64,000 nucleotides of DNA, taken from NCBI GenBank assembly GCA_027625915.1, contig JANTQA010000072.1, forward strand, positions 186,001-250,000, given 5' to 3'. This stretch comes from Anaeramoeba flamelloides. Taxonomy: Eukaryota; Metamonada; Anaeramoebidae. Numbering within the stretch: the stretch's first letter is position 1; the number at the start of each line of letters is the position of its first letter. The position numbers and the translations under genes are program-made. Shown here piece after piece: positions 1-10,497 of this stretch. The notes beneath the pieces were generated by a model. The model made no database searches and was not told the origin of the DNA. It worked only from the letters and a program-made list of their open reading frames with translations.

Positions 1-561
1 TACAAGAACCAATTAAAAGTTTTCAAAAAATTTGCATTTTGTGTACCACTTTTTTTTCACAACAGTAAACCGAATTAGAGAATGTACCACGCTTAATTTT
101 TTTAGAAATTCGTAAACGCCATTAATGTTTAGAGGTTGTACCGTTTTTTTTTAATACTTGAATTAGGGTGATTAAAAACACTTTTTTTTTTTTTTTTTTT
201 TTTTAGTTGAACAAGTAATAAACTCACATAAATAAGAAGTTTTAATGAATTTTGACAAAGTTTGTCTTCTAACATTTTTTAACAATCGTTGTCATCTAAT
301 TTTACTTTTTAAATCGTTATTTGCTTTCGTGGAGTTATCTCAAAGATTATTTTTCTAAAAGTAGATGAGAAAAAAAAACTGTTTCAAAACAAATTCACAT
401 TCAACAAATCTTTTGTTGGGTACAAAACTTAAGTAAAGTGTAAACACCAAAATGAATAGGGGTACTTCTCTTTCGTGATCACGAAAAAAAGATTTTCTAA
501 ATGGATCTTTCAATTGTTTTTTTTGATAAGTGACAAAGAAAAAGTTAAAATGGCAATTTAC
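1..561. other. Spacer / presumed intron left of the BRO1 exon
   Basis: The 5' splice site of the BRO1 gene opens this stretch on the minus strand. Candidate acceptors lead to frames that close quickly, and none resembles the missing part of BRO1. A GTACCA-type motif recurs near 46, 84 and 138, and a run of T lies at 182-203. Nothing else is supported. Confidence 0.4.
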
Positions 562-1361
562 CTTTGAGAGTTGGCTTTTTATTTTTTTTGAATCCATTAA
601 ATTCTTTATTGTCTGGTGGTAAAGTGAAGAGGCCTTCATTGCAATTCTACTGATCACCTTTGCCGAGTAGCCCAATTTTAAAGCATAGTACATTATTAAT
701 TCATGTTGCTGCGCAAAGTTTAAATTTTCAAAGCATAAAAGTGTATTGTCCGAGAGATCGTCTGTCGGTTTCTTTAAGAACTTTTGAGAGATTTTCTCTT
801 TTATGTGCTTAAATAAAGTTGCAACTAATTTCGAATAACTGATGGCCTCTTTAATTCCTTCCTCTTCTTTCAAATCACAGAAATATATTTTTTTACAGTA
901 AATCGAACACAAATTAAACAAAACAGAAACTTTTTCAAAATTGATCGATCTGTCTTTCCCCCTTTTTTTTGTCACAGAGCACCTCCAGCTAAATTCAATC
1001 TTTAAGGATTTTGGGTGGTGGACGTTGAGTGGGAAGATTTTTTCAAATTTCATTAAATAGCCATAATACTGTTTTAAACTATCGGGGTTGATTTGTTCGT
1101 TCTTGAGCCCAATTCGGATTCTCTCTCGCATTTCTTGAATTGTTTGGCAATCTTGTTGATAATTTGAAAAATTAGCTTTAAAATTATTTTGTTTTTTATT
1201 TTTCGTTTTGTTTTTTGATTTTTGTTGTTGTTTTAATTTTTTTTCAGAAGGGTTGAAAAACAAATTAAAAAAAACTTACACAACGAATACTTTTTTATGT
1301 ATTTTTCTAAATTTTTTGAAAGTTGACAATTGTCGGTTGATTTTAAGGGAAAATATAACAT
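562..1361 (-). CDS. BRO1-domain protein (ALIX/Bro1/Rim20 type), 5' part
   Basis: The BRO1 domain binds ESCRT-III Snf7/CHMP4 at endosomes. Two exons are visible. Exon 1 (1361-1280) gives MLYFPLKSTDNCQLSKNLEK..., like the start of ALIX and yeast Bro1. Its GTAAGT donor joins an AAAG acceptor, and exon 2 runs 1175-562, giving 232 residues in phase. Residues 107-120 read FEKVSVLFNLCSIY, the hallmark EK(A/S)xVLFN helix of BRO1. Residues 145-160 match the xxFxHIKExxS segment, and 174-186 match the LCxExxxLAQAQE region. A GTAAAT donor at 561 ends exon 2, and no convincing next exon is seen before the left edge. The last ~120 residues of BRO1 and any tail therefore lie outside, or the gene is truncated. 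Retaining the intron would extend the frame to 355 with sequence unlike BRO1. The family call is secure; completeness is unknown. Confidence 0.85.
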
Positions 1362-2801
1362 TTGAAGAACGAGTAAAAATGAAAAAATGAAATGATTTTT
1401 TAGGTTTATACTTTAAAAAATCTCAGGACTTTTACTAATCTTTTGACTTTTACAATTGTCTCCACATTTTAAAGGTGTTCTAAAGTGTACAAAAGGTATT
1501 GCAAAAAGGTGTTGTAAAGTGTTCGAAAGTTTGAAAAGACTCAAAGCTTGGTTAAAGTTTGGTGCTTTTTTGAGTGAAGAGAAATATTTTTTCTCTTATT
1601 TTTATTGATATTATCTTCTTTTAAACAAAAAAATTCTCAAAAAACTCAACAGTCTTTATAAAAAACAGTTTTATTTCACTCCTATACATTTTGTGTATAG
1701 ACGATATATTGTAGAAAACTAATTTTTTTTTTTCTACTTTTCCAAAATTAGGTTCGTAATCAATGAATCATTTGATAGTTAATTTAATCTTATTAATTTG
1801 GATCTAACATATGTGATTATAAATTCATTTTAAGTCACCTTTTTTTACCAAACAAATTAACCCAGATGAACAATTCATTGAATTTCTTGTTTACAATTAC
1901 ATTTTATTATAAAGAATTAAATGGGAAAAAAGTATTATTTTCTGAAAGCGAATACTATTTTATTCCTATAGAGAATTGTTTTAATATGAAAAATAAAAAA
2001 TAAGTAAATGAAGTAAATGGGTGAAAAAGATCAGAAAAAAGTTTTTTTTATTTCTCTTAAAAACTTGATGAAAAATATTTTCAAAAATTTTGAACCTTAG
2101 TTTTCAACAAGTTTTTAGCATATAGTTTTATTTCTCTTATGTAGAGTTAAAGTAAAAACTTTTAAAACTTTGGGATATCGTTTTTTTTAAAAAAGGTCTG
2201 TAATGAGAGAGGAACATTCTGAAAGAAAAATATGATGATTATTCAAAGAATATTTTCAGAAAATAAATTATCCAATAATGTCGTTTTTAGTAGATTCAAA
2301 AATTATTTACGAAATATATAAATTTAATTTATAGGTTTATGATTCTGAAAAATAATTGTTGAATTCGAAAAAAAGGTCAAGTCAAATTTTAATTATCAAT
2401 TAGAAAATTTGTAGTCATTTTTTTTTGTTTTTTTGAATATTATACTTCTAATGATTCACTGTTTAATAAAGTACCAACCAATGGGAATTAAGAAAAATAA
2501 ATAATGATTTTTTAAAAATCTTGTAAGGCTGATTAATCATTAATAGAAAAATCGCCATAATAAATAATCTAATAACATTTAATTATAATAGGAGTTTTAA
2601 CACCAAAATTTAAAATTCTGAAAAGTAAATAAAATTGAATTTGAGTTTAATTTAATGAATAAAAGAATTTATTTTACTTTTAATAATTATGATATTTTTT
2701 TTTAGGTTTAATTTTTAATGGAGTAAAAAAAAAGTAAAAAGAAGTTTGTTAAATAAACTAAATACCATTTTAAAAAGTGTGACTGATCTGAAATAATAAA
2801 T

Positions 2802-2802
<1 letters not shown>

Positions 2803-2854
<52 letters not shown>

Positions 2855-2950
2855 AGGTATGGCGATTTTTTTGATGTAATGAAACGCGTTTGAGTACGCG
2901 TGAGCGACGCGTAAAAATCGTTTTGTCTGATATATATATATATATATATC
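2803..2950. repeat. Two (TA)n tracts flanking a CpG-rich island
   Basis: The TA repeats are about 48 bp and 22 bp long. They bracket an 80-bp segment that is much richer in CpG than its surroundings. The open frame running through this region on the minus strand is only the translation of the TA repeat. Confidence 0.85.
2884..2912. promoter_or_regulatory. Cluster of three ACGCGT hexamers
   Basis: ACGCGT occurs at 2884-2889, 2896-2901 and 2907-2912, with 12- and 11-base spacing, in DNA where CG dinucleotides are otherwise rare. ACGCGT is the MluI cell-cycle box bound by MBF in fungi. Whether this organism uses it is unknown, and no gene start is adjacent. Only the clustering is seen. Confidence 0.3.
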
Positions 2951-3312
2951 CATATGGGATATTTTTGTAAAGGGTACAGCTAAAAAAACAATGAATTCGA
3001 GGGGGTACAAATATATGTATATAAGAGTTTTTTCAAAAAAAAAACAATTTTACTTGAATCTTTATTTATCTTACACCTCTCATTAAATCTTTAATCATCG
3101 AAACTAACAAAAAATCAATTAATAAAAGATAAAAATAACTAAAATAATGGGAAGTATAATTTATTGTTCATAATTAATTTAGTTTGTTACCAAAAAAGAA
3201 ATTATCAAAAAAATTTGAATTAAAATTAATTTTGATATAAGGTATACTTCTTAAAAAAAATATGATCGATCACAAAAAAAAATTATAAACAAAAAAAAAA
3301 TAATTAATTTTA

Positions 3313-3513
3313 TACAGTCAGTTCCACTTTTAAGGAAAAAACTTTCAACGAAATTTAAGGTACAAAAAACTCTCAAATTAAGGCACAAAATTTGGAAAAT
3401 TTTTTTTTACAATTACTTTTACTAGAATCCAGAATTTTGTGCCTTAGTTTGAGATTTTTATTGTGCCTTAAATTTCGTTGAAAGTTTGTTCCTTAAAAGT
3501 GAAACTGACTGTA
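3313..3513. mobile_element. TA-flanked palindromic MITE, copy A (Tc1/mariner-like)
   Basis: A nearly perfect inverted repeat of about 80 bp per arm starts TACAGTCAGTTCCACTTTTA and ends in its complement, ...GAAACTGACTGTA, with a short A/T loop. The CAGT... ends next to a TA duplication are typical of Tc1/mariner-derived miniature elements. It encodes nothing. Related copies are at 18222, 19820, 35109, 41376 and, expanded, 24800. Confidence 0.85.
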
Positions 3514-5049
3514 CTAATGATGGCAAGTCAAATGAGTCAGAGTCTTTAATCTAAACATTCTGTATTTGTGAAAGGTCGTTGCTAATTAATATTTTTTTGT
3601 TAATCAATTTCTACTTTTTATTTAAAAGTAAATAAACATTAAGATAGAATAATATGTAAATTTACTAAAGAAATATTATTATATTTCTGAAAATTAAATA
3701 AAAGGGTGAAAGTGATTATTACTTAGGTTAACATGGATTAGGAATTTGTTTCGACGGTTAAAGAAAGAAATAATTTTTTAAAATATAGAAAGCTCTAATT
3801 TTGAGAAAAACTCAACAAAAAATTGTTTGAAAACAATTTTGTAAAAAAAGTAAATAATAAAAAATGAAATTGTTTTTTATTGTAAAATCATTAAGGGTTC
3901 CTTATGAAATAACAAAATGTTAAGAAATAAGACATCTAATAATGGATTAAGTCAAAAAAAATTAGGTGTAAAATGGTTATAAATAATCAAAAAAAAAATT
4001 AAGAAAACTAATTTTCTTGTCCATAAGTTGAAGCAGAGTTGATATAAATAAAAAAAAATTACTGATCACATTTTCCAAATTCGAAATTGTGAAAAAAAAT
4101 TACTAAGTTGATAATTTTTACTATTTTTTTTTTGTGATCAATAAAAAATTATATAGGGAGATGTAATAACACTACTAAAAAATTTGGTGAGCTGATCAAA
4201 TTTGAAAAAGGTAAAAACGTGAAATTTTGACTACTTTTCTTCCCCAACTAGTAAATTTAAAAAAAAAAAATAATTTGTTTACTCGGTATTTAAGGTGTTT
4301 ACAATTTTGAAGGGTTTTCAACAGAAAACCTACCAATATTATTTTGGCATTTCTAAAATAGAAAATCAAACTATTCCCATCATTTAAAACACCCCCCCAC
4401 ACGTAAATAGGAAATTTATAATACCCATTGTTTTTCAATTCTTTTGAGGTAATTATGCCCTAGCTTTTTATTATTATTTTTTTTTTTTGTTCCTTTTAAG
4501 TTTTTTTGTTTGCATTTTTTCACATCTCAGAAACGAAAAGTATGATTTCAAAAGAATTTGAGGACTTTTTAAAAAAACAAAAAACGAAAACAACAAATGA
4601 AACGAAAAAACATATAAAAAAAATCGAAAAAACGCGATTTTTTAAAATTTTCGCTGTTTTCAAACGAAAACACGTATGACCTGTGATATATATTATTATT
4701 TATTCTTTTAGTATTCAAGAATAATAAATAATTAAATCTGATTTGTAATCAATTTTTAAATTATTATAAATATAGAAAAAGCTGATATGATATAAATTAA
4801 AAAAAAATAAAACCAAAAACTAAAAAAAGTGAGTCACAATTTTTGATGATCGTTAGAGTTCTGTTAATATTGAACTTTGACTGAAAAGAAGTTAAACACA
4901 AAGTTTTATTACTCATAATTAAACTGATTTTATAAGACCTTACATTATCTCAATTTCCCTAGTGATTTTTTGTCTTTTCAAATATCTTTATTTTTTCCAC
5001 ATGATCTTTTTACAAAAAAAAATGTATCAAAAAAAGAAAAGAAAAAGAA
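3514..5049. other. AT-rich spacer, nothing supported
   Basis: Only short accidental frames are present. The longest, on the minus strand near 4196-4438, lacks family resemblance and contains homopolymer-coded residues. Confidence 0.45.
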
Positions 5050-5830
5050 AAACAAAAGAAAAACAAAAATTTGAAAAAGTCAAACTAAAATTTGCGAAAT
5101 TAGAAAAAATAATTCTGATCTAAAAATTTGAAACTATTTTTTTTAATAATAATACTGGAACAAATCCTCAAAACAACTTTCATTAACATTATAAAGTGAG
5201 TAAAAAATTTTGAAATCTAGTTAATGTTTCAATTAATACTTCCCAACATTTTTTTCCAATATCCATTCTTTATTTAGAATTTGCTTTTGAAGGGTAAAAA
5301 AGAAATAAGTCGAAAAATAAAGATCCAAGATTAATTGATACCAAATGAAGTAAAATGATTAAATAAATAGATTTTCTTAAAAATTAAAAAACTCAAATTC
5401 TTAGGTTACCATTGAGAAAAACAAAAAGGTTCATTTTGATCTTCAATTTAAGACTAAAGAAAATTCTATATAGAAATAAATATGATTTCTTAACAATAAT
5501 TCTACGGTTTCAATAAAATTAAAATAAACTATTTTTTTACCAAGTGACAATTGATATTGTAATAAAAAATATTATTTGTATTTAAATTACAAATCAATAC
5601 CAATTAAAAAAAAATTGAAAAAACTTAAAAATGATTTCATTTTTGAAATTTCAAAAATACAATTATTTAGTTCAAATATCCATATAAAGTTAATAAGAAC
5701 GTGTAATTCACTTATTACAACTGGAATCATTTGACTAGAAAATCGTTTATTAAATTTACTACTATTTCCTAATAAAAAAAAAATTTCGAATAGTTATTTA
5801 AAATTAACAGTTTTTTTTCGGGAAGAAACA
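5050..5830 (+). repeat. Diverged dispersed repeat, copy 1 (partner at about 45000-45720)
   Basis: Blocks read in the same order in both places: a TTCTTAAAAATT block near 5374, ATTTTGATCTTCAATT near 5434, ATATGATTTCTTAACAAT near 5480 and a TTTACCAAGTGAC block near 5535. No coding frame is seen. It looks like an old transposon relic. The boundaries are approximate. Confidence 0.5.
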
Positions 5831-6994
5831 ACCCATAAACTTCAATTATAAATCTGCTTTCACTTTTTATAGATAGATAGACAACTCCACTTCTAAAACG
5901 CAGACTTTGAAGGAATATGAAGTAATAAAATAAATTTCAAATAAAGTTACATTTTTTTTTTTTTTTTACTCAGAAGTTGTTCTTTAACAGAATATCAACA
6001 CTTTACCTTATTATTTATTTTTTATATTCATTTTTCTTTAATGTATGTGTTTTAAAAGTAGAACTCGTTATATTGAAAAAGTTCATATAATCTTTATATT
6101 TACAATACCTCCAAATTGAAAATCCTTTATTCTTTTAAAAAGATATTTTATTTTTTTAATTATTCATCTGAACCAAATTTGAGAATTTGTTCCAAAAAAA
6201 TTCTTATTGCAAATCAAAAAAGTTATATTTTATTACTTGTTTAATTTATAAATTGATAAATAAACATGGAAGCCTTTTTTTTAATTTTTAAAAGGAAAGA
6301 AATTAATATTTTAATACTTTTCGAAATAGTTTCATATTTTTCAAAATAACTCTAAAAATATTGCAGTAATAAAATTATTTTTTTTATATGTAAAGCAAAT
6401 TTAAATTTGTAAATTTAGTAAAATTGTCAATCAAAATAAAAAAAAAAAAAAAAAAAAAAAATACACTATTACAGGATGTGCACAACCAATGATTTTGTAT
6501 AATATTATTTCTCAAAAGATTTAAAAGTTGTTTTGGAAAATTTGATAAAATAATTGTTGTTTTTCGGATTTTGCTTTATCAGCGTTTGAAATAATTGTAG
6601 TTTTTTATTTAGGTTTTGAATCCCTTCTATTTATGTATGGTCATGTTTGAATTTTACATTTTCTAGTTTTATCTTATAGAGGTGAAAATTGTTAGAAAAA
6701 AGAGTTCTTGGATCGAGAAATGGGAACCTGTATAATTTTTTTTTTCTTTTGATGTTTTTGTAGTTTTTTCAGATTTTTTATAAAACAGTTTATTTTTTAA
6801 AATAAACGTCCGTAAATATATGTGTTCAATTTAAAGTCCGTATTTTGGAATAAAACATAAAATATATAATTTTTAACAATATCATAAAAAAAAATAAACA
6901 TTTCTTTCATAAGAAAAAAAAAAAAAAAAAGGACGAAAAGGGATTTTGAATGTAACAATAAATGTATTTGAATGGATTAAAAATATCTATAATT
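5831..6994. other. AT-rich spacer
   Basis: It holds homopolymer A runs (for example near 6441-6461 and 6914-6931) and no exon-like frame. Confidence 0.45.
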
Positions 6995-7444
6995 TTATTT
7001 TTTATTTGATCCAAGAAAGGTTTCAAGCGATTCATCTTTAACATAATCAATGAGATTTTGTAAACGTTGCTTTTCAAGTTCTAGTTGCTTTTGGATTTCA
7101 CTATACTTCTTTCTCACCATTTTTTGATTTTCAAGGGATTTTTCTGTCAATTCTTTTTGCGATTCGAAACCTTCATTGCGTTTTTCAAATTGGCTTTTTA
7201 TATTTTGTAATTTTTGAACTTTAAGTTTTTTTTCTTCATTTAATGCGTCTTGCAAAAATAATTGCTTTTGGATCGATCCATTAAAAAATCTTGAACATTC
7301 TGATAATTGATATGTTATTTGGTCAACAATCGATTTTTCAGGAATTTGTTTTAAATAATTTGTTAAAGTTAGAATTGAATTATTAAACAACAATTCGACT
7401 TCAGTTTTCTTCCTTTCAGATTCAGCTATTTTTATTTTGTTATT
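6995..7444 (-). CDS. Small coiled-coil protein, 3' exon (5' end not found)
   Basis: The frame is open from about 7462 down to the stop at 6995. It encodes roughly 150 residues rich in Glu, Lys and Gln, with heptad spacing after an N-terminal helical part (SIVDQITYQLSECSRFF). It ends ...DESLETFLGSNKK. Base composition is clearly coding-like compared with the flanks. There is no in-frame ATG at the 5' end. TTG at 7393 would be the first common alternative, but an AAAATAG acceptor near 7426 suggests an upstream exon that I could not identify. A dispersed repeat begins about 200 bp upstream (7662) and may interrupt or lengthen the gene. No family is recognised. Confidence 0.5.
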   Translation of the reverse strand, partial: NNKIKIAESERKKTEVELLFNNSILTLTNYLKQIPEKSIVDQITYQLSECSRFFNGSIQKQLFLQDALNEEKKLKVQKLQNIKSQFEKRNEGFESQKELTEKSLENQKMVRKKYSEIQKQLELEKQRLQNLIDYVKDESLETFLGSNKK

Positions 7445-7661
7445 TTTTTTTTTTTTTAAAAGTTAGAATTAAAAATAAATTTCTTCTTAGAATGGTTTTG
7501 TAAACAATATGTTAATGTCTTTCGCTCCAATTTCGGTCTTTTTTAACTTTATAGATAAAACACATCTATAAAGTTCTTAATTAAAACTTAATAAAGTAAC
7601 CTATTTCATTTGATCTAGAGTAGTTCAAATATTTAGATTTCTTTATTAAATACAATTATAT

Positions 7662-8893
7662 GGTGGTGATACAGAAATTTTAGAAATAAAAGGAAACAAT
7701 CTACAACCCGTTCAACACCTCTTTTGGGGCGCAAAAAAACAGCTTCCAATGAAGTTTTTACTTTTTTTACTTTATTTTTTTTTACTCTCTTTCCCCGAAT
7801 AAAAAAAATTGTTTTATAGCATCTCTCAAACATTTTTATAACAAAATTTCCTTTTAAATGATGATTTTTTCAATATTTTTTTAAAAAATATCCTTATAAC
7901 CGACTTATAACATGTTACAAAATTTATAACAGATTTTATAACAAATATTTATGTTATTAAAGTTTTTATTATAAAATTTTATAACATTTTAAACGTTTAT
8001 AACCCCTTCACAACACGTTTATAACATGTCACACCAAACTTTTTTTCTTAGGGTTCATTATAGAAAACTAAATTGAGTTTAAAATACGTCTAATGACTGT
8101 AATTAAAAGATTCTTTTGATTACTATTTGAATTTAAGAGTCGCAAATTTAGTCACTTCAAAACTCTCTCTTTAACAGATTAAGAACTCTTGAGCACTTAA
8201 CCCTTACCAATAAAGCCACTCTTTCATTTCTTGCTTTTCTTTCTCTTTTTCTTGCATTTGTTGAGGAATAAAAATGTTTTCTTTTCATTTTTTAAAGAAA
8301 AGATATCCTATGAGCCATAATCTTGCCGACATTATAGCTAGAATAAAAAACCCTAAATAAAAGTTTAGAGTTTCAGGACGTGTCGCTAAGCGCAGTCAAG
8401 TGCCGTCAAGTACCTAGGTTTTCTTGAGGTTTTCTGTTTTATTTGTTAAATCTATTGATTTTCGTTAGGTTTTTTTGAGTTTTCTATTTATTTAGAAAAT
8501 AAATAGATTTTCGTTAGGTTTTTTTTACTTTTTGAAATAAACCGAAAATTTATTAAGATTTTCTGTTTATTTTAAAAAGTAAAAAAAAAAAACCTAGAAC
8601 ACTTCACAAATAAAATAGAAAACCACAAAAAAAACCTAGAACACTTCACAAATAAACAGAAAACTCAAGAAAACCTAACGGCGCTTTCTCAGAATCCAAA
8701 AGAATAGAGAAAAATCTTATATTTTACTCAATCCTTTTAAATTCTGGAAAAGCTAATGGTGTTTTTTTTTTTTGATTTAAGAAACAAACTGAAAATTTAT
8801 GAAATTTTCTTTTTATTTCTTAAATTAAACAAAACATAACGAAAAACATGAGGTAATTTTGTTGAATCACCTTTCTTTAATAATAAAAAAAAT
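7662..8893 (+). repeat. GGTGGTGAT repeat with hairpin modules, copy 1
   Basis: It starts GGTGGTGATACAGAAATTTT. It carries a CTTGCTTTTCTTTCTC block near 8230, a GTGCCGTCAAGTACCTAGG block near 8400, then several inverted modules (TTTTCTTGAGGTTTTCTG and its complement, plus a CTTTTTGAAATAAACCGAAA arm with its mirror). It ends near an ATGAGGTAATTTT block. The order matches copies at 13982 and 42490. No protein is encoded. Copy length is about 1.2 kb. Confidence 0.7.
7894..8025 (+). repeat. Clustered TTATAAC heptamers
   Basis: TTATAAC occurs seven times in about 130 bp inside the repeat copy, several followed by ATGT or ACGT. This array is not clear in the other copies. Confidence 0.5.
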
Positions 8894-9480
8894 AAAAAAA
8901 AATTCTAATTTTTTGAATTTTTTCTAATTTCAAGTAATCAACATCAAAAATAATACTGACTTAATGCGACTATTAATAATTGAAAGGGAAATGTCGATCA
9001 ATAAATTAAGAAAGAAAAAAAAAAAAAAAAGAGAATAAACTGAAATAATTTTTACTTATTGTGAAAACATATTTAAAAATCTATTAATTTGGAATTGAAT
9101 GAAGAGTTACTTGCCGAAATTTGAATTTAACAAGGCTAAAAAAGTTTAGTTACTCAACTTTTTGATCATAAGAGATTTATCAAAAATAGATTTGTATTGA
9201 AAAAAGAAATATATGTGAAATACTACAATTTTAAGAAACAAAAGAAGAAGGTATTTATTATTTTTTTTTTGGAATATTTTTTTTGAACACTTTCCGAACA
9301 ATTTCAAATTCTAAAGAATAAAAAGGATATTTAGTTTAGACTAAGACCGGAAAACAGTATTTATTTGCTTTTTTTGAAGTGAAATTTTCTTATAAAAAAT
9401 TCAATCTTTAATAGATATAGGGTATTTGGTATTCATTTCCTTTAATGAGATTTACTTTTTGAGAAATTTTATTACCAAGT
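8894..9480. other. AT-rich spacer
   Basis: No exon, repeat boundary or RNA gene could be supported here. Confidence 0.4.
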
Positions 9481-9492
9481 GGGTTTTAAAAA

Positions 9493-9994
9493 TGACAAAT
9501 AAAGTCTGGAAAGAAACTGTTTATAACTTGAATGAATGGTAATTAGATTAGATTTTATCTTTTTTTAATTGAAGAAAATAACAAAAAAGAGAAATTTAAT
9601 TTCTCAGCAGAGATAAAATAGTTTAATTTCCATTTTGGTTTTCAAAATTGTTTTGTTTTGGTGGTACGTGTTCCATTAGATACAAAAAAAAAAGAAGTTG
9701 TATTTTTTAAAGAAAAAAAATGCAAATGGAATTTCTTTTTTTACAAAAAAAAACAAAATGGTTTTCTTTATTTGTTCAAATTCCCAAGAAAAACAAGCGA
9801 CTTTACTTATTTGTGCTGATCTTTAAATTATTTTGATTTTAATAATTAAAAAATAATAAAAGGTTGAAAATATTTTTATTTTTTTTTTTTCAATTTTAGC
9901 AAAAGATTCTGGAGGTTTGTTGAACCAAAATAGTGAATCAAGAGTTGGGTTTGACAATATTCCAAATAAATTTAGATGTTTATATATCGATTAA
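9493..9994 (+). other. Possible small spliced gene, exons uncertain
   Basis: Three short coding-like pieces lie in order: MTNKVWKETVYNLNE (from 9493) followed by a GTAATT site, a piece near 9757 reading MVFFICSNSQEKQATLLICA, and after a long pyrimidine run and TTTTAG a frame near 9901-9994 containing GLLNQNSESRVGFDNIPNKF and ending in TAA. The phases of the first and last pieces do not join directly, so the model is incomplete. No family is recognised. Confidence 0.25.
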
Positions 9995-10104
9995 AACAAA
10001 TCCTTTAAAAACAACATTATCCTGGTATATTAAGACATATATTGTGTTTATCTTTATTTTTCGTTCTTGTCTGTTATTTTGGGTAATTTAATAACACTAA
10101 ATGA

Positions 10105-10135
<31 letters not shown>

Positions 10136-10247
10136 ATTGATTATCTCCCAATATTTATAGATAAAAGTATTGGTATTATAATTAAATATAATTAATAAAA
10201 TCAATCCCCTAATTAGAATTTGTAAATATTAAAAAGAACAATAGGAA

Positions 10248-10497
10248 TTAAATAGACATACATATTACTTTTTTTTTTTTTTTGGGTTCTTTTTTGAAAT
10301 TATTTTTATTTTCCTGGATTTTTTGATTTGAATTTTTATTATTTCTTGAAATTAATGGATTTTCTGTTTTTTTATGAATACATTGGACACATAACTCGTC
10401 ACCAATTTCGACACCAGTCATAAATATTTTTACCCACACAGAAGAGCCAGAAGAGTTTGTGAATTGCCAGATAAAACTAATTAACCCATTTGGGTTT
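10248..10497 (-). CDS. PAS-like protein, C-terminal exon
   Basis: After an AATTAG acceptor the exon encodes 82 residues that begin NPNGLISFIWQFTNSSGSSV and continue WVKIFMTGVEIGDELCVQC. This follows the second half of a PAS fold: an F.W.h strand, a turn, the W.kI..t.v strand, then the Q....r strand. A Lys/Asn-rich tail ends in CMSI. It parallels the last two exons of the PAS gene at 16197-16845. The 5' exons should lie above 10497 on the minus strand, but I could not find a matching N-terminal half, so it may be a remnant or have a long intron. Confidence 0.45.

Larger units (their letters stand above)
1362..3312. other. AT-rich spacer without a supported gene
   Basis: No exon-like frame is visible on either strand. 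The stretch holds two TA microsatellites (about 2803-2851 and 2930-2950) with an 80-bp CpG-richer island between them, listed separately. Confidence 0.5.

Noticed and set aside
2708-3010. 100-codon minus-strand frame
   Set aside because: It is largely a translation of the TA microsatellite (Tyr-Ile repeats).
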